Assembly: GCA_949285935.1 (NCBI GenBank)
Contig: CASEAH010000001.1
Location: forward strand, 1 to 39,030
Length of the DNA stretch: 39,030 bases
Source of the DNA: an uncultured Oscillospiraceae bacterium
GTDB lineage: Bacteria > Bacillota > Clostridia > Oscillospirales > Ruminococcaceae
Direction: 5' to 3'
The position numbers and the translations under genes were made by a program. A model generated the notes under the pieces. It was not told the origin of the DNA. It ran no database searches and saw only the letters and a program-made list of their open reading frames with translations. Each line of letters begins with the position of its first letter. Position 1 is the first letter of the stretch. Below, piece after piece: positions 18,110-25,989 of this stretch.

Positions 18110-18325
18110 ATCGGCCTCCTCAGAAAAAGGGGATCGGTCTGCAGCCCGGACGCTTTTCCGGCGTCATGCGGCCTGACAGACAAAAGTTCCATTGCCCTGC
18201 TCCATTCCCTGAAACAGCCGGCCAAAGGCTGCGCGGGCGGCAAAGGGGGAAGACAGGGCGGTGTGACACACTGCTTTTGCCGGAGTCTTTCTGATCTTTC
18301 CAACCCGGCAGTGGGCATTGATTTC

Positions 18326-18355
18326 AGTATAAAAGCAGGCGGTGGCTTTTGTCAA
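18326..18355 (-). promoter_or_regulatory. Promoter of the peptide transporter operon
   Basis: On the minus strand TTGACA (18355-18350) and TATACT (18331-18326) are 18 bp apart, giving a leader of about 210 bases before the OppB-like start. A 32-bp palindromic terminator lies only 14 bases upstream and insulates it from the DUF2461 gene. Confidence 0.82.
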
Positions 18356-18368
18356 ATTAAGACGAAAA

Positions 18369-18400
18369 ATGATCCCCGCAGCAGCTGCTGCGGGGATCAT
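18369..18400 (-). terminator. 32-bp perfect palindrome acting as terminator
   Basis: Every base from 18369 to 18400 is part of one perfect palindrome centred at 18384/18385. On the minus strand it is followed by TTTTCG, so it suits an intrinsic terminator for the DUF2461 gene located upstream on that strand. Confidence 0.75.
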
Positions 18401-18626
18401 CTGAAAACAGAAAGGCTGAAAGGGGTGACAGGGCACAGGAAAACCTATGACTTCATCCGCTATCCAAAGGCCGGAAGGAATGGCAAAAACGGGCAGCCGC
18501 TCTCCTGAGGCAACGGATCAATCCCTGAGTGAACCATGAAACAAAAGGCCGCGTGTCAGGAGAGGCTTATAACCGCAGTCCTTCCCTCGAAAAGCTACCG
18601 GGTCTATCCAGACAGGCCCGTGATCA

Positions 18627-19295
18627 TCAGGCTGTCTGCTGCGCTTTGCAGAGACAGAGGTAGACAGGGGCCAGAGCGCGGAAGCCTTCCGATACCGTCT
18701 CATGAAGCCGGGAAGAAAACAGACAGTCAAAATCGTCGCTGGCGCACAGGAAGGAAATGGTCCGCTGTTCCAGCCACAGCCGCTGGCTGGGAGAATATCC
18801 CTCGAAGCGGGGACGCTTATACCGGGCGCCTTCCACCTGCACAGGGAGAGGCGCCTGCTCCAGGGCCCGGCAGGCTTCCAGCCAGGCGAAATCTTCAGCC
18901 TGGACCAGTTTGCGCAGCGCCTCCATGATAGGGGGCGGAGTCTGCCACCACCCGCAGCCATACCGCCAGCCCTGGGGAGAAAATTCAAAAAACAGGGAGG
19001 GCGCATGGGGAAACGCCTCCCGATCCCGGGAAAATGCGATCCACATCACTTCCCGGAAAAGGGTCTTATCCCGGGTAAATCGGGTATCCCGCCAGATACG
19101 GGAGAGAGCCCGACGGGGCTCCGACACGGCCAGAGGATCCAGCTCCTCCACCACGGGGGCCAGCTGTTCCGCCAGCTCCAGCATGGGGAGGGTCACATAC
19201 CGGCGAAGTTCTTCCCGGTGCTCCCGGTACCAATCCCGGCTGTCACGGAAGCGGTTCTCGACCAGAAGATCCAGGGTTTTTCCGCAAAAAGGCAT
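18627..19295 (-). CDS. DUF2461 domain-containing protein
   Basis: This is a cytosolic protein of the DUF2461 family (TIGR02453), whose function is unknown. The 222 residues span the domain: the N-terminal FCGKTLDLLVENRFRDSRDW with the conserved NR and DW pattern, then SRIWRDTRFTRDKTLFRE, the most conserved segment, and an FFEFSPQGWRYGCGWW core. I prefer the ATG at 19295, with AAGGA about 11 bases upstream; a GTG three codons earlier sits almost on top of the site. It follows azlCD on the same strand with only about 30 bases between, so it may be cotranscribed. Its link to amino-acid export is not understood. Confidence 0.88.
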   Translation of the reverse strand: MPFCGKTLDLLVENRFRDSRDWYREHREELRRYVTLPMLELAEQLAPVVEELDPLAVSEPRRALSRIWRDTRFTRDKTLFREVMWIAFSRDREAFPHAPSLFFEFSPQGWRYGCGWWQTPPPIMEALRKLVQAEDFAWLEACRALEQAPLPVQVEGARYKRPRFEGYSPSQRLWLEQRTISFLCASDDFDCLFSSRLHETVSEGFRALAPVYLCLCKAQQTA

Positions 19296-19326
19296 GGAAA
19301 TCACTTCCTTCCATCATCAGTCACTG

Positions 19327-19662
19327 TTATGCCAAAAGGCGGATCAGCATCATATAAAGTGCCGTACCTCCAGCAATGGACAGAAACATATTGTGCTTCC
19401 ACCGGTGCAGAAGAACGATGGAAACGACTGAGAGAATTTCAGCGCTGCCGTAGGGAAAGCAGGTCCAGGATACACCCCGCAGGCAGTACACCACCAGCAG
19501 GCCGGTAACGGCGGCGGGAAGCACATTGCCCAGATAACGGATATAATCCGGCAAAGGTTTATCGGCGGGGAAAAGCAGAAAGGGCAGAAAGCGGGTCAGC
19601 ATAGTGCCTGCGATTACAGCAGCCACCGTAAGGATCTGTTGAGAAATGGTCATTCCTGTCAT
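19327..19662 (-). CDS. azlD: Branched-chain amino acid exporter small subunit AzlD
   Basis: This 111-residue membrane protein has four hydrophobic helices and forms with AzlC an exporter for leucine, isoleucine, valine or analogues. The family pattern is visible: MLTRFLPFLLF early, then LPDYIRYLGNVLPAAVTGLLVVYCL and an RWKHNMFLSIAGGTALYM end. The start overlaps the azlC stop by four bases (ATGA), so translation is coupled. A second in-frame ATG three codons later is the alternative start. Confidence 0.92.
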   Translation of the reverse strand: MTGMTISQQILTVAAVIAGTMLTRFLPFLLFPADKPLPDYIRYLGNVLPAAVTGLLVVYCLRGVSWTCFPYGSAEILSVVSIVLLHRWKHNMFLSIAGGTALYMMLIRLLA

Positions 19663-20351
19663 GCCTGGCCCTCCTTTTCCAGTCTGCCCCGCAGCAGGGA
19701 CAGAAGCCCCACGATGGCCGCCATGGCGGGCAGGATAAAATGATCGGGTCCCAGAACGGTCAGGCAGACGGCAGAGGCGGCCAGCCCTGCCAATCCGGGC
19801 AGATGCTGCCTGGAAGAGGACCACTGCTCCAGAAAAATCACCACAAACAGGGCGGTCATCACGAAATCAATCCCGGGAATTTCCACTTGAATGAGACCGC
19901 CCACCAAACCGCCCAGAGTGGCTCCTGCAAACCAGTAAAAATGATTGAGCAACGTCACAAAAAACATAAACCATCCCGGGTCCACATCCTCCGGGATCTT
20001 GGCGGCGCAGTTGACAGAAAAAGACTCATCACACATCCCGAAGATAAGGTACCATTTCTTTTTCCCGGTCCCCCGGAATTTCTCCAGCATGGAGACCCCA
20101 TAAAACAGATGCCGGGCATTGACCATCAAAGTCAGGAGAAACGCCTGAAGGGGATGGAAGCTTCCCAGCAGCAGGCTGGCGGTAACAAATTCCATGGATC
20201 CCGCAAAAATGGTAAGGCTCATCAGCATGGGGTACAGGAAGGAAAAGCCCAGGCCCCTCATATAGATGCCGTAGGCCGTTCCCAGAAAAAGAAAACCGGT
20301 AAGGATGGGAAGGGTATAGGGGAAAGCGGCCCGCAGGGCCTTTCTTTTCAT
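19659..20351 (-). CDS. azlC: Branched-chain amino acid exporter large subunit AzlC
   Basis: This 230-residue integral membrane protein of the AzlC (LIV-E) family begins MKRKALRAAFPYTLPIL, with the conserved TIFAGSMEFVTASLLL and MVNARHLFYGVSMLEKF segments and GMCDESFSVNC, the family signatures. The ATG at 20351 follows AGGAGGT on the minus strand; an open frame continues far upstream to 20774 but is leader sequence, not family-like. A rho-independent terminator hairpin lies in the leader 83 bases before the start, which suggests attenuation control. AzlD follows directly. Confidence 0.93.
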   Translation of the reverse strand: MKRKALRAAFPYTLPILTGFLFLGTAYGIYMRGLGFSFLYPMLMSLTIFAGSMEFVTASLLLGSFHPLQAFLLTLMVNARHLFYGVSMLEKFRGTGKKKWYLIFGMCDESFSVNCAAKIPEDVDPGWFMFFVTLLNHFYWFAGATLGGLVGGLIQVEIPGIDFVMTALFVVIFLEQWSSSRQHLPGLAGLAASAVCLTVLGPDHFILPAMAAIVGLLSLLRGRLEKEGQA

Positions 20352-20433
20352 ATGCAACAACCTCCTGAAACACCAATAACGGGTATCAGTATAGGACAAA
20401 TCTGCCGGATTGACAATATTAAAATAAACAAAA

Positions 20434-20461
20434 GGTCCGGAGGGCATAGCGCCTCCGGACC
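20434..20461 (-). terminator. Leader terminator / attenuator ahead of azlC
   Basis: GGTCCGGAGG (20434-20443) pairs with CCTCCGGACC (20452-20461) with an eight-base loop. On the minus strand TTTTGTTTATTTT follows. It lies between any upstream promoter and the azlC start, so it either ends a small RNA or acts as an attenuator. Confidence 0.75.
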
Positions 20462-21224
20462 CAAACACAGAACAGGCAGGGATGTGAGCGCGGGCAAGTC
20501 CAGAGAGTACAGCTGGGTGCGGGCGCTGCTGGCCCAATATGAACACCCGTAGAAAGACAAGATCTTGCCCGCTGGCAGAAAATACGGACGGAAACAGAAC
20601 GCCGCCCATGCCCAAAACATCGTGCCGATTTATTAAACTGCCGGATCCGTACCGCACCAAAAGCAAACAATACTTTATCCGTTGGAAAGACGAAGCTGCA
20701 TACTTTGTTACGTTTACTGCGTTTGGTTCCGACGCCAAATCCGGCGCGATTTTGTATAATGGATATTTCCCCATTTGATCCTTTCAACAGACGCCGCCGG
20801 CTCCTGGCAACAGAGCCATTCCGCAGAAAAGCGACGGATATCTCTTTACAGAAGCTGCTTGCGGATCATGCGGCCCACCCCTTTAACGTACATACCTCCC
20901 TCTTCGGCAGAAGCCGAAATAAATTTTGCATTATAAAACAGCGTGTCCAGCCATAAATCACCTTATGATGCATGGTCACGAAGTCTTTTTAGTTTATAGT
21001 CAAGTTCAAAATTTGTCAATAACTTTTAAACATTAAATTCAAAAAGTCCGCTTTTTTTGAACGGAATTTTAAATCGATCCACCATAATCTGGTTAATGTT
21101 TACACACACTATTTTAGTTTTAAAAATCATTTTGGTTTTTTGGCGGAAAAGTAAAAGATAAAATCCCCACGACATTTGGGACGCCAGGCATAAAAAGAAA
21201 TCCGGGGACCTCCTGCCCAATATT
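20462..21224. other. Long divergent region between azlC and the APC permease gene
   Basis: Minus strand 20462-20780 looks structured: a nine-base pair, CGGGCAAG-type arm with its complement, encloses smaller GGGTG/CACCC and GGGC/GCCC stems before the terminator at 20434-20461. No T-box ACCGCG core or known riboswitch core is visible. From about 20940 the sequence is AT-rich, with a hairpin of TTCAAAAAG and CTTTTTTTGAA at 21037-21064. No gene is supported. Confidence 0.4.
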
Positions 21225-21252
21225 TTGTTATAATAATTTGCTATTATAACAA
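21225..21252. promoter_or_regulatory. Operator-like perfect inverted repeat
   Basis: TTGTTATAATA (21225-21235) and TATTATAACAA (21242-21252) are perfect 11-base inverted repeats with a six-base spacer. Such spacing suits a dimeric regulator. It lies about 330 bases before the APC permease start, upstream of the promoter at 21476. Confidence 0.55.
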
Positions 21253-21475
21253 GAAAGAAACAAAAATAAATCCTGCATCAGATGCTGCCCGGGAAAAAAC
21301 GGGGACTTTGAAAAAATATCCATAATTGGCGAAATCAATGCTCCCTAACATCCAAAGCAATCAAAAAATTTATACGCATCTATTTAGCTTTTTCAATAAT
21401 TTAGTTTAAAAATTGATAAATTTCGTGCGCAAAAAGCAACAATGATTCGTATTAATTTTGTTTGGTTTTGCGATA

Positions 21476-21503
21476 TTGACAAGAACACTTTCCGTGTTAT
21501 GCT
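21476..21503 (+). promoter_or_regulatory. Promoter of the APC permease / DUF1445 pair
   Basis: TTGACA (21476-21481) and TATGCT (21498-21503) are 16 bp apart, and the spacer holds the palindrome AACAC-TTTCC-GTGTT (21484-21498), a possible operator. The start at 21585 is about 75 bases downstream of the expected transcript start. Confidence 0.68.
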
Positions 21504-21584
21504 TAAATTGCATTATAAAACCGCGCATCCGGCTATGATGATTTTCCATCCAAAATGCAGGCCAAGAACAAGGAGGATATCATT

Positions 21585-22934
21585 ATGGCAAGTTCTACTG
21601 CGTCCAAAACAAGCTCGAAACTTACCTTTAAGGAAATGTTTTCCCAGTCCATGGGTCTGTGCATAGGCGGTGTTGTTATTACTTCCACCGGCATCTGCAT
21701 GGGCTTTACGGGAACCGGCGTATGGATTGCCTACCTGCTGGCAGGCTTCGCTTTTCTCCTTACGGTAGCTCCCCAGCTGATTGCGGCGTCTATCATGCCC
21801 AAGACCAGCGGCAGCTACTACTATTCCTACCTCATCAGCCCCAAAATGGGCGGCTTTTACAGCTACCTTTTCTTCTTTACGTCCATTACCATCAGCTTTG
21901 CGGCTTCTTCCTTCGGCACATATATGGAGGATCTGCTGCCCATCTTCAATTTCCGGGTATGGACCATTATCATTCTCACCGTTTTCTTCCTGCTTAACCT
22001 GATGGACCAGAAGTCTGTGGTTAAGGCCCAGACCATCCTCAACATCGTCATGGCGGTAGGCTGGGTTTCCTTCCTGGTGCTGGGTGTTCCCAAGGTTAAC
22101 TGGGATGTCTTTACTCCCGCTCAGATGCTCCCCAACGGCGCGGATGGTATGCTGGAGGCGGTAGCGACCCTGGTCTTCGGTGTCAGCAGTGCCATCTGGG
22201 TGGTTGATGCCGGCGAGCGGCTGGAGGATCCCCATAAGAATATCTTTAAATGCAATATGCTGGTCGTTCTCTGCTGCATCACTCTGTTTGCCGCTGTTTC
22301 TGTGGTTGCTGCCGGCGTGGTGCCTCTGCCCGAAGTTGTCAACAAGCCCCTCACCGCTGTTGCCCGTGCTATTTATCCCGGTGAGAGCTACCTGATCTTT
22401 ATTATCGGCGCCTGCATCATGGCACTTGTTACCACCGTTAACGGACGTTTTGCCCATTCCTGCGTGGGTCTGGTTCGGTGCAGCCAGGAGGGCTGGTTCC
22501 CTGAGGCCATGTGCAAGACCAACCGCTACGGCGTTCCCTACATCTTCATGATTTGCGTTTATCTTCTGAGCATCATTCCCAGCGTCACCGGCATGGACAT
22601 GACCATGATCAATAAAATGGCCGCCGCTGTTACCAACGTGACCCGTATCCTGCCCAACATCGGACTGCTTTACGTAATCAAGAAGTTCCCTGAAAAGTGG
22701 GAGGCTTCCCGTTTCCATATGAGCAAGCCCGTTCTTACCGCGTTCATGGTCATCTGCATGGGTACCCTGGCCTTCGCCATCTACCTGAACATGAGAGGCT
22801 TTACTCCCATTATGTGGGGTGCTTCTGCCGCTTTGATCATTGCGTTTTATGTCATCTCTTCCATCCGCTGCAAGCACGCGGAGAACGTTATAGCCCAGCG
22901 CGAAGCCATGGGTGCGGATGACGCTTCCCTTTGA
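21585..22934 (+). CDS. APC superfamily amino acid permease
   Basis: This 449-residue inner-membrane transporter of the amino acid-polyamine-organocation superfamily has about twelve hydrophobic helices. The first helix shows the glycine-rich unwound substrate-binding segment (ITSTGICMGFTG), and helix 6 has the region AIWVVDAGERLEDP, where many APC exchangers bind the amino acid side chain. I used the ATG at 21585, with AAGGAGGA eight bases upstream; an earlier in-frame ATG at 21555 has no site. It is followed 41 bases later by a DUF1445 gene that shares its promoter and terminator, so the permease likely imports that enzyme's substrate. The ligand is not readable. Confidence 0.9.
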   Translation: MASSTASKTSSKLTFKEMFSQSMGLCIGGVVITSTGICMGFTGTGVWIAYLLAGFAFLLTVAPQLIAASIMPKTSGSYYYSYLISPKMGGFYSYLFFFTSITISFAASSFGTYMEDLLPIFNFRVWTIIILTVFFLLNLMDQKSVVKAQTILNIVMAVGWVSFLVLGVPKVNWDVFTPAQMLPNGADGMLEAVATLVFGVSSAIWVVDAGERLEDPHKNIFKCNMLVVLCCITLFAAVSVVAAGVVPLPEVVNKPLTAVARAIYPGESYLIFIIGACIMALVTTVNGRFAHSCVGLVRCSQEGWFPEAMCKTNRYGVPYIFMICVYLLSIIPSVTGMDMTMINKMAAAVTNVTRILPNIGLLYVIKKFPEKWEASRFHMSKPVLTAFMVICMGTLAFAIYLNMRGFTPIMWGASAALIIAFYVISSIRCKHAENVIAQREAMGADDASL

Positions 22935-22975
22935 TCTGACACAGGAGATATAAATTACGCAAGGGAGGTTTTTTC

Positions 22976-23773
22976 ATGCTGGATAACTCCAAATATACCA
23001 ATATGAGTCCTCAGGAAGTGCGGATGGCCATCCGCAGAGAGGAAGTTACCTGGGAATCTTTCGGAATGAGCGCCGGCTACTCCCAGGGCAACCTGGTGGT
23101 CCTGCCCAAGGAATATGCCTTTGATTTTATGCTCTTTGCCAACCGCAACCCCAAGTCCTGCCCGGTTATTGATGTAACCGAGATCGGCGGCAAGGAATTC
23201 AAAACTGCCGCGCCCGGTTCCGATTACACCACCGACCTGGCCAAGTATTCCGTCTGGGAAAACGGCAAGCTGGTGGGAAATTTCAACAATGTCAAAGATT
23301 TCTGGAGAGAGGATCTGGTGGCGTTCCTGTTGGGATGCGGCATCTCCTTTGAGCCCTCTCTGGCTGAATCGGGGATCCCTCTGCGCCATATGGAAGAGGG
23401 AAAGAGCAAGCCGCTGTACATCACCAATATTCCCGCCCAGCCTGCGGGAATGTTCCACGGCCCCACTGTGGTGAGCATGATCCCCATTCCCGATGCTTTG
23501 ATCCCCAAAACGGTCACCATGACCAGCCGTTTCCCCAAGGCTCACGGAGCGCCCATTCATATCGGACATCCTGAGCGCATTGGCATCAAGGATCTGAGCA
23601 AGCCGGATTACGGCGAGGCAGTTACCATTAAGGAAAACGAGACTCCTGTTTTCTGGGCCTGCGGCGTTACCCCGCAGAATGCCATTATGAACGCCAAGCC
23701 GTCCTTTGCCATCACCCATGCGGTGAGCCACATGTTTGTAACGGACATTAAACTGTCTGACCTGTGCGAATAA
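22976..23773 (+). CDS. DUF1445 (YcsI family) putative hydro-lyase
   Basis: This cytosolic enzyme belongs to the DUF1445 family, annotated as putative hydro-lyase; the mitochondrial relative DGLUCY interconverts D-glutamate and 5-oxo-D-proline. All family blocks are present in 265 residues: CPVIDVTEIGG near residue 62, FLLGCGISFEPSLAESGIPL around 118-137, YITNIPAQPAGMFHGPTVVS, HGAPIHIGHPERIGI and the end pattern PVFWACGVTPQN with ITHAVSHMFVTD. The ATG at 22976 has AAGGGAGG upstream. It pairs with the APC permease, and a hydantoinase gene converges from the other side. A role on a cyclic amide or D-glutamate is inference. Confidence 0.88.
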   Translation: MLDNSKYTNMSPQEVRMAIRREEVTWESFGMSAGYSQGNLVVLPKEYAFDFMLFANRNPKSCPVIDVTEIGGKEFKTAAPGSDYTTDLAKYSVWENGKLVGNFNNVKDFWREDLVAFLLGCGISFEPSLAESGIPLRHMEEGKSKPLYITNIPAQPAGMFHGPTVVSMIPIPDALIPKTVTMTSRFPKAHGAPIHIGHPERIGIKDLSKPDYGEAVTIKENETPVFWACGVTPQNAIMNAKPSFAITHAVSHMFVTDIKLSDLCE

Positions 23774-23782
23774 TTCTCTAAA

Positions 23783-23823
23783 AACAAAAGCGGAGAGGCC
23801 TGTAAGCCTCTCCGCTTTTTGTT
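23783..23823 (+). terminator. Terminator of the permease / DUF1445 operon
   Basis: AAAGCGGAGAGGC pairs with GCCTCTCCGCTTT around a six-base loop and is followed by TTGTTG. It lies ten bases past the stop codon. Confidence 0.88.
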
Positions 23824-24153
23824 GATGGGGGCAGTTTTGCCGGTGAAGATCTTCTGAAAAAGCTTTCGCTGCAAGCTTTGAACGAAGAGCGCTGTTAAGA
23901 GCAATCTTAGGATGATGTTCGGCTGACATTAAAACTGTGATTGTCTGTTTAAGGGCTGTGGTGCAAGAGATACAAAAGGAAAAATTCCGTATGTCTCAAG
24001 ACGGTCTTGTTTGCGGTACTTACCCTACCTTCTGCAAGCAGGCAGCCGCTTTGGCTCGGAGGGGGCTGCCTAAACAGCATGCTGCAAGCCGTTGTCCGGC
24101 ACCGGAAACTTAAGCTTTTACACTTCAGCTGTCAAAGCTGGAGGCGTTATATA
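23824..24153. other. Noncoding gap between convergent operons
   Basis: No gene is seen. A small hairpin, AGGCAGCC with GGCTGCCT (about 24042-24072), is present; its purpose is unclear. A long plus-strand ORF beginning at 24007 is antisense to the hydantoinase gene and is rejected. Confidence 0.4.
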
Positions 24154-24200
24154 AAGGGGATGCCCCCGGCAGTCAGACCGACTGCCGGGGGCATCCCCTT
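24154..24200 (-). terminator. 21-bp perfect-stem terminator of the hydantoinase gene
   Basis: Bases 24154-24174 pair perfectly with 24180-24200 around a five-base loop. On the minus strand TTTATAT continues after the stem. It lies 28 bases beyond the hydantoinase stop. Confidence 0.8.
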
Positions 24201-24228
24201 CGTTTTGAAAACAGAGGTTGGGAATTTC

Positions 24229-25665
24229 TTATTCCTGGAGGGCGGAGTAACGCTGGAGCATCTTGGGATCAATGCTCCGCTTTACAAAGTGGCCTTCATT
24301 GCGCTTGCCGTAGAAGGAATCCCCTTCCACGATGATCTTGCCGTTGCAGATGGTCATCTCTACTTTGCCCTGGAGAGACTTGCCGGCCAGGGGGCAGTAA
24401 TCCATGTTGTTGTGGAGGACATCCTGGGAAACGACCCAGGACTTGTTCCGGTCGATGATGGCCAGGTCGGCGTCCGCCATCTTCTGGATTGTGCCCTTCT
24501 GGGGATAGCAGCCGTAGACCTTGGCGATGTTGGCGGAGGTCAGCTGTACCAGACGGGTCATGGTGAGACGCCCTGTGGCGACACCTTCGCTGAGGAGGAT
24601 GGGCAGACGCAGCTCCATGCCGGGGTTGCCGTTGACCACCTTCTGGAAGTCCTGAATAAAGTCTCCGTTGGCGTCCTTTTCCAGGAAACGTTCCTTGTCC
24701 ACCTTGGAGTAGTTGCAGTCATCGGTTCCGATGATGCTGACGGTGCCGTCCGCCATGGCCTTCCAGATGTACTGGGCGTTTTCACGGCTGCGCAGCGGCG
24801 GGGATACCAGGATCAGATGTCCGTCCTTGCGGCTGTATTCATCCTGGAAATTGGTGACGTACTGAGGGCAGGTTTCCACATACATGGGGAAGTCGTCCTC
24901 TTCATGAGCCTTCCGGGCCAGATCAAAGGCATCCCGCACCGTGGTATGTACCGCCAGGATGGCGCAATCCACCGTTCTGGCGTAATAATAGGCTCTGGAG
25001 AAAGCTTCTGCTTCGCAGAACTGAGGCTTGGTCAGGGGGAAATGCGCCCATTTCAGGGGCTGTCCGGACGCCATCAGCTGATCGATATTGTATTGGGCGA
25101 TGGTATCGCTTTCGCAGTGGAGCAGGGGCAGAGCGCCGCATTCCTTTGCTGCTGCAAAAGCCTTCAGCAGCATTTCGTCGCTGCACATGGTGCCGCTCTT
25201 CCGGTAGGTCATATACAGCTTGAAGGTGGGCAGGCCCATTTCCACCAGCTTGGGAATCTCCGACAGCGGGTCGGGAGCACCCTCAATGAATTTGGGGTGC
25301 AGGGTATAGTTGATGGCGGACATGCTCATCATTTCCAGCTTTTCCTGGGAAGAATCCGCAATGGGAGTGCCGGCTTTGGAGTTGGAGAAATCCATAAAGG
25401 TGGTCACACCGCCGAAAGCTCCGGAGATGCTGTTCTCATAAAAATCATTGACGCTGGTGCATCCCATAAAGGTGCCCATGCAGTGGATGTGTCCCTCAAT
25501 AACGCCGGGGATAACGTCCTTGCCGGTGATGTCGATCACTCGCTTGGCTTCCCCGTCAATGTGGGGGGCTACCTCCGCGATCTTGTCGCCGGTGATGGCG
25601 ATGTCGCCTTTGAATTCTCTTTCAGCGGTGACGATGTTACCGTTTTTCAGCAAAATATCAAACAT
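24229..25665 (-). CDS. hydA: Dihydropyrimidinase / hydantoinase
   Basis: This cytosolic binuclear-metal cyclic amidohydrolase opens 5,6-dihydropyrimidine or hydantoin rings to N-carbamoyl amino acids. In 478 residues the expected metal set can be placed: GHIH (His59, His61), the carbamylated lysine in TFKLYMTY (Lys149), HCES (His183), a later histidine in AILAVHTT (His240) and Asp315 in IIGTDDCN. I used the ATG at 25665, with AAAGGAG six bases upstream on the minus strand; the ORF runs on to 25908 through unrelated sequence. No carbamoylase (N-carbamoyl amino acid hydrolase) is visible in the window, so the pathway is incomplete or the substrate differs from pyrimidines. It lies downstream of an FMN oxidoreductase on the same strand. 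Confidence 0.9.
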   Translation of the reverse strand: MFDILLKNGNIVTAEREFKGDIAITGDKIAEVAPHIDGEAKRVIDITGKDVIPGVIEGHIHCMGTFMGCTSVNDFYENSISGAFGGVTTFMDFSNSKAGTPIADSSQEKLEMMSMSAINYTLHPKFIEGAPDPLSEIPKLVEMGLPTFKLYMTYRKSGTMCSDEMLLKAFAAAKECGALPLLHCESDTIAQYNIDQLMASGQPLKWAHFPLTKPQFCEAEAFSRAYYYARTVDCAILAVHTTVRDAFDLARKAHEEDDFPMYVETCPQYVTNFQDEYSRKDGHLILVSPPLRSRENAQYIWKAMADGTVSIIGTDDCNYSKVDKERFLEKDANGDFIQDFQKVVNGNPGMELRLPILLSEGVATGRLTMTRLVQLTSANIAKVYGCYPQKGTIQKMADADLAIIDRNKSWVVSQDVLHNNMDYCPLAGKSLQGKVEMTICNGKIIVEGDSFYGKRNEGHFVKRSIDPKMLQRYSALQE

Positions 25666-25910
25666 TTTTTTCTCCTTTCTCTGTGCCGATAACCAAACGG
25701 CCGGTGGTAATATAGTGCTGTGTTTGGGGAATGACGATTGGCAAGACTTGCAGCCGATCAGCTTCTGGAAGGACGGACAGGGTCCTGATGGTACATGGGT
25801 CAGATTCCTTCTGTTGCCGCCCCACGCTGCCGTCCTTTGCCGGTGCAGACCGCAGGAACTCCTGACCAAAGCCTGCAGGAGGCGCCGGGGACCGGGCGTA
25901 AGGGGCAAAA

Positions 25911-25933
25911 CCGGAGGGGGGCGCCCCCTCCGG
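25911..25933 (-). terminator. Terminator after the FMN oxidoreductase gene
   Basis: CCGGAGGGGG (25911-25920) pairs with CCCCCTCCGG (25924-25933) around a three-base loop. On the minus strand TTTTGCC follows. It separates the oxidoreductase from the hydantoinase gene, although readthrough is possible. The 324-base gap has no gene. Confidence 0.6.
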
Positions 25934-25989
25934 GCATGATCCGCTTGTTGTTATGAAAAAGGCTTAAGAAAGCCTTACTTCCCGGAAAA

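Noticed and set aside
20352-20774. N-terminal extension of AzlC to 371 residues
   Set aside because: The extension crosses a terminator hairpin and is unlike AzlC; the ATG at 20351 has a perfect AGGAGGT site.
20462-20780. T-box riboswitch before azlC
   Set aside because: No AGGGTGGTACCGCG-type antiterminator or specifier loop could be found.
24007-25692. 561-codon plus-strand ORF
   Set aside because: It is antisense to the hydantoinase gene with all metal ligands; no start site or domain.
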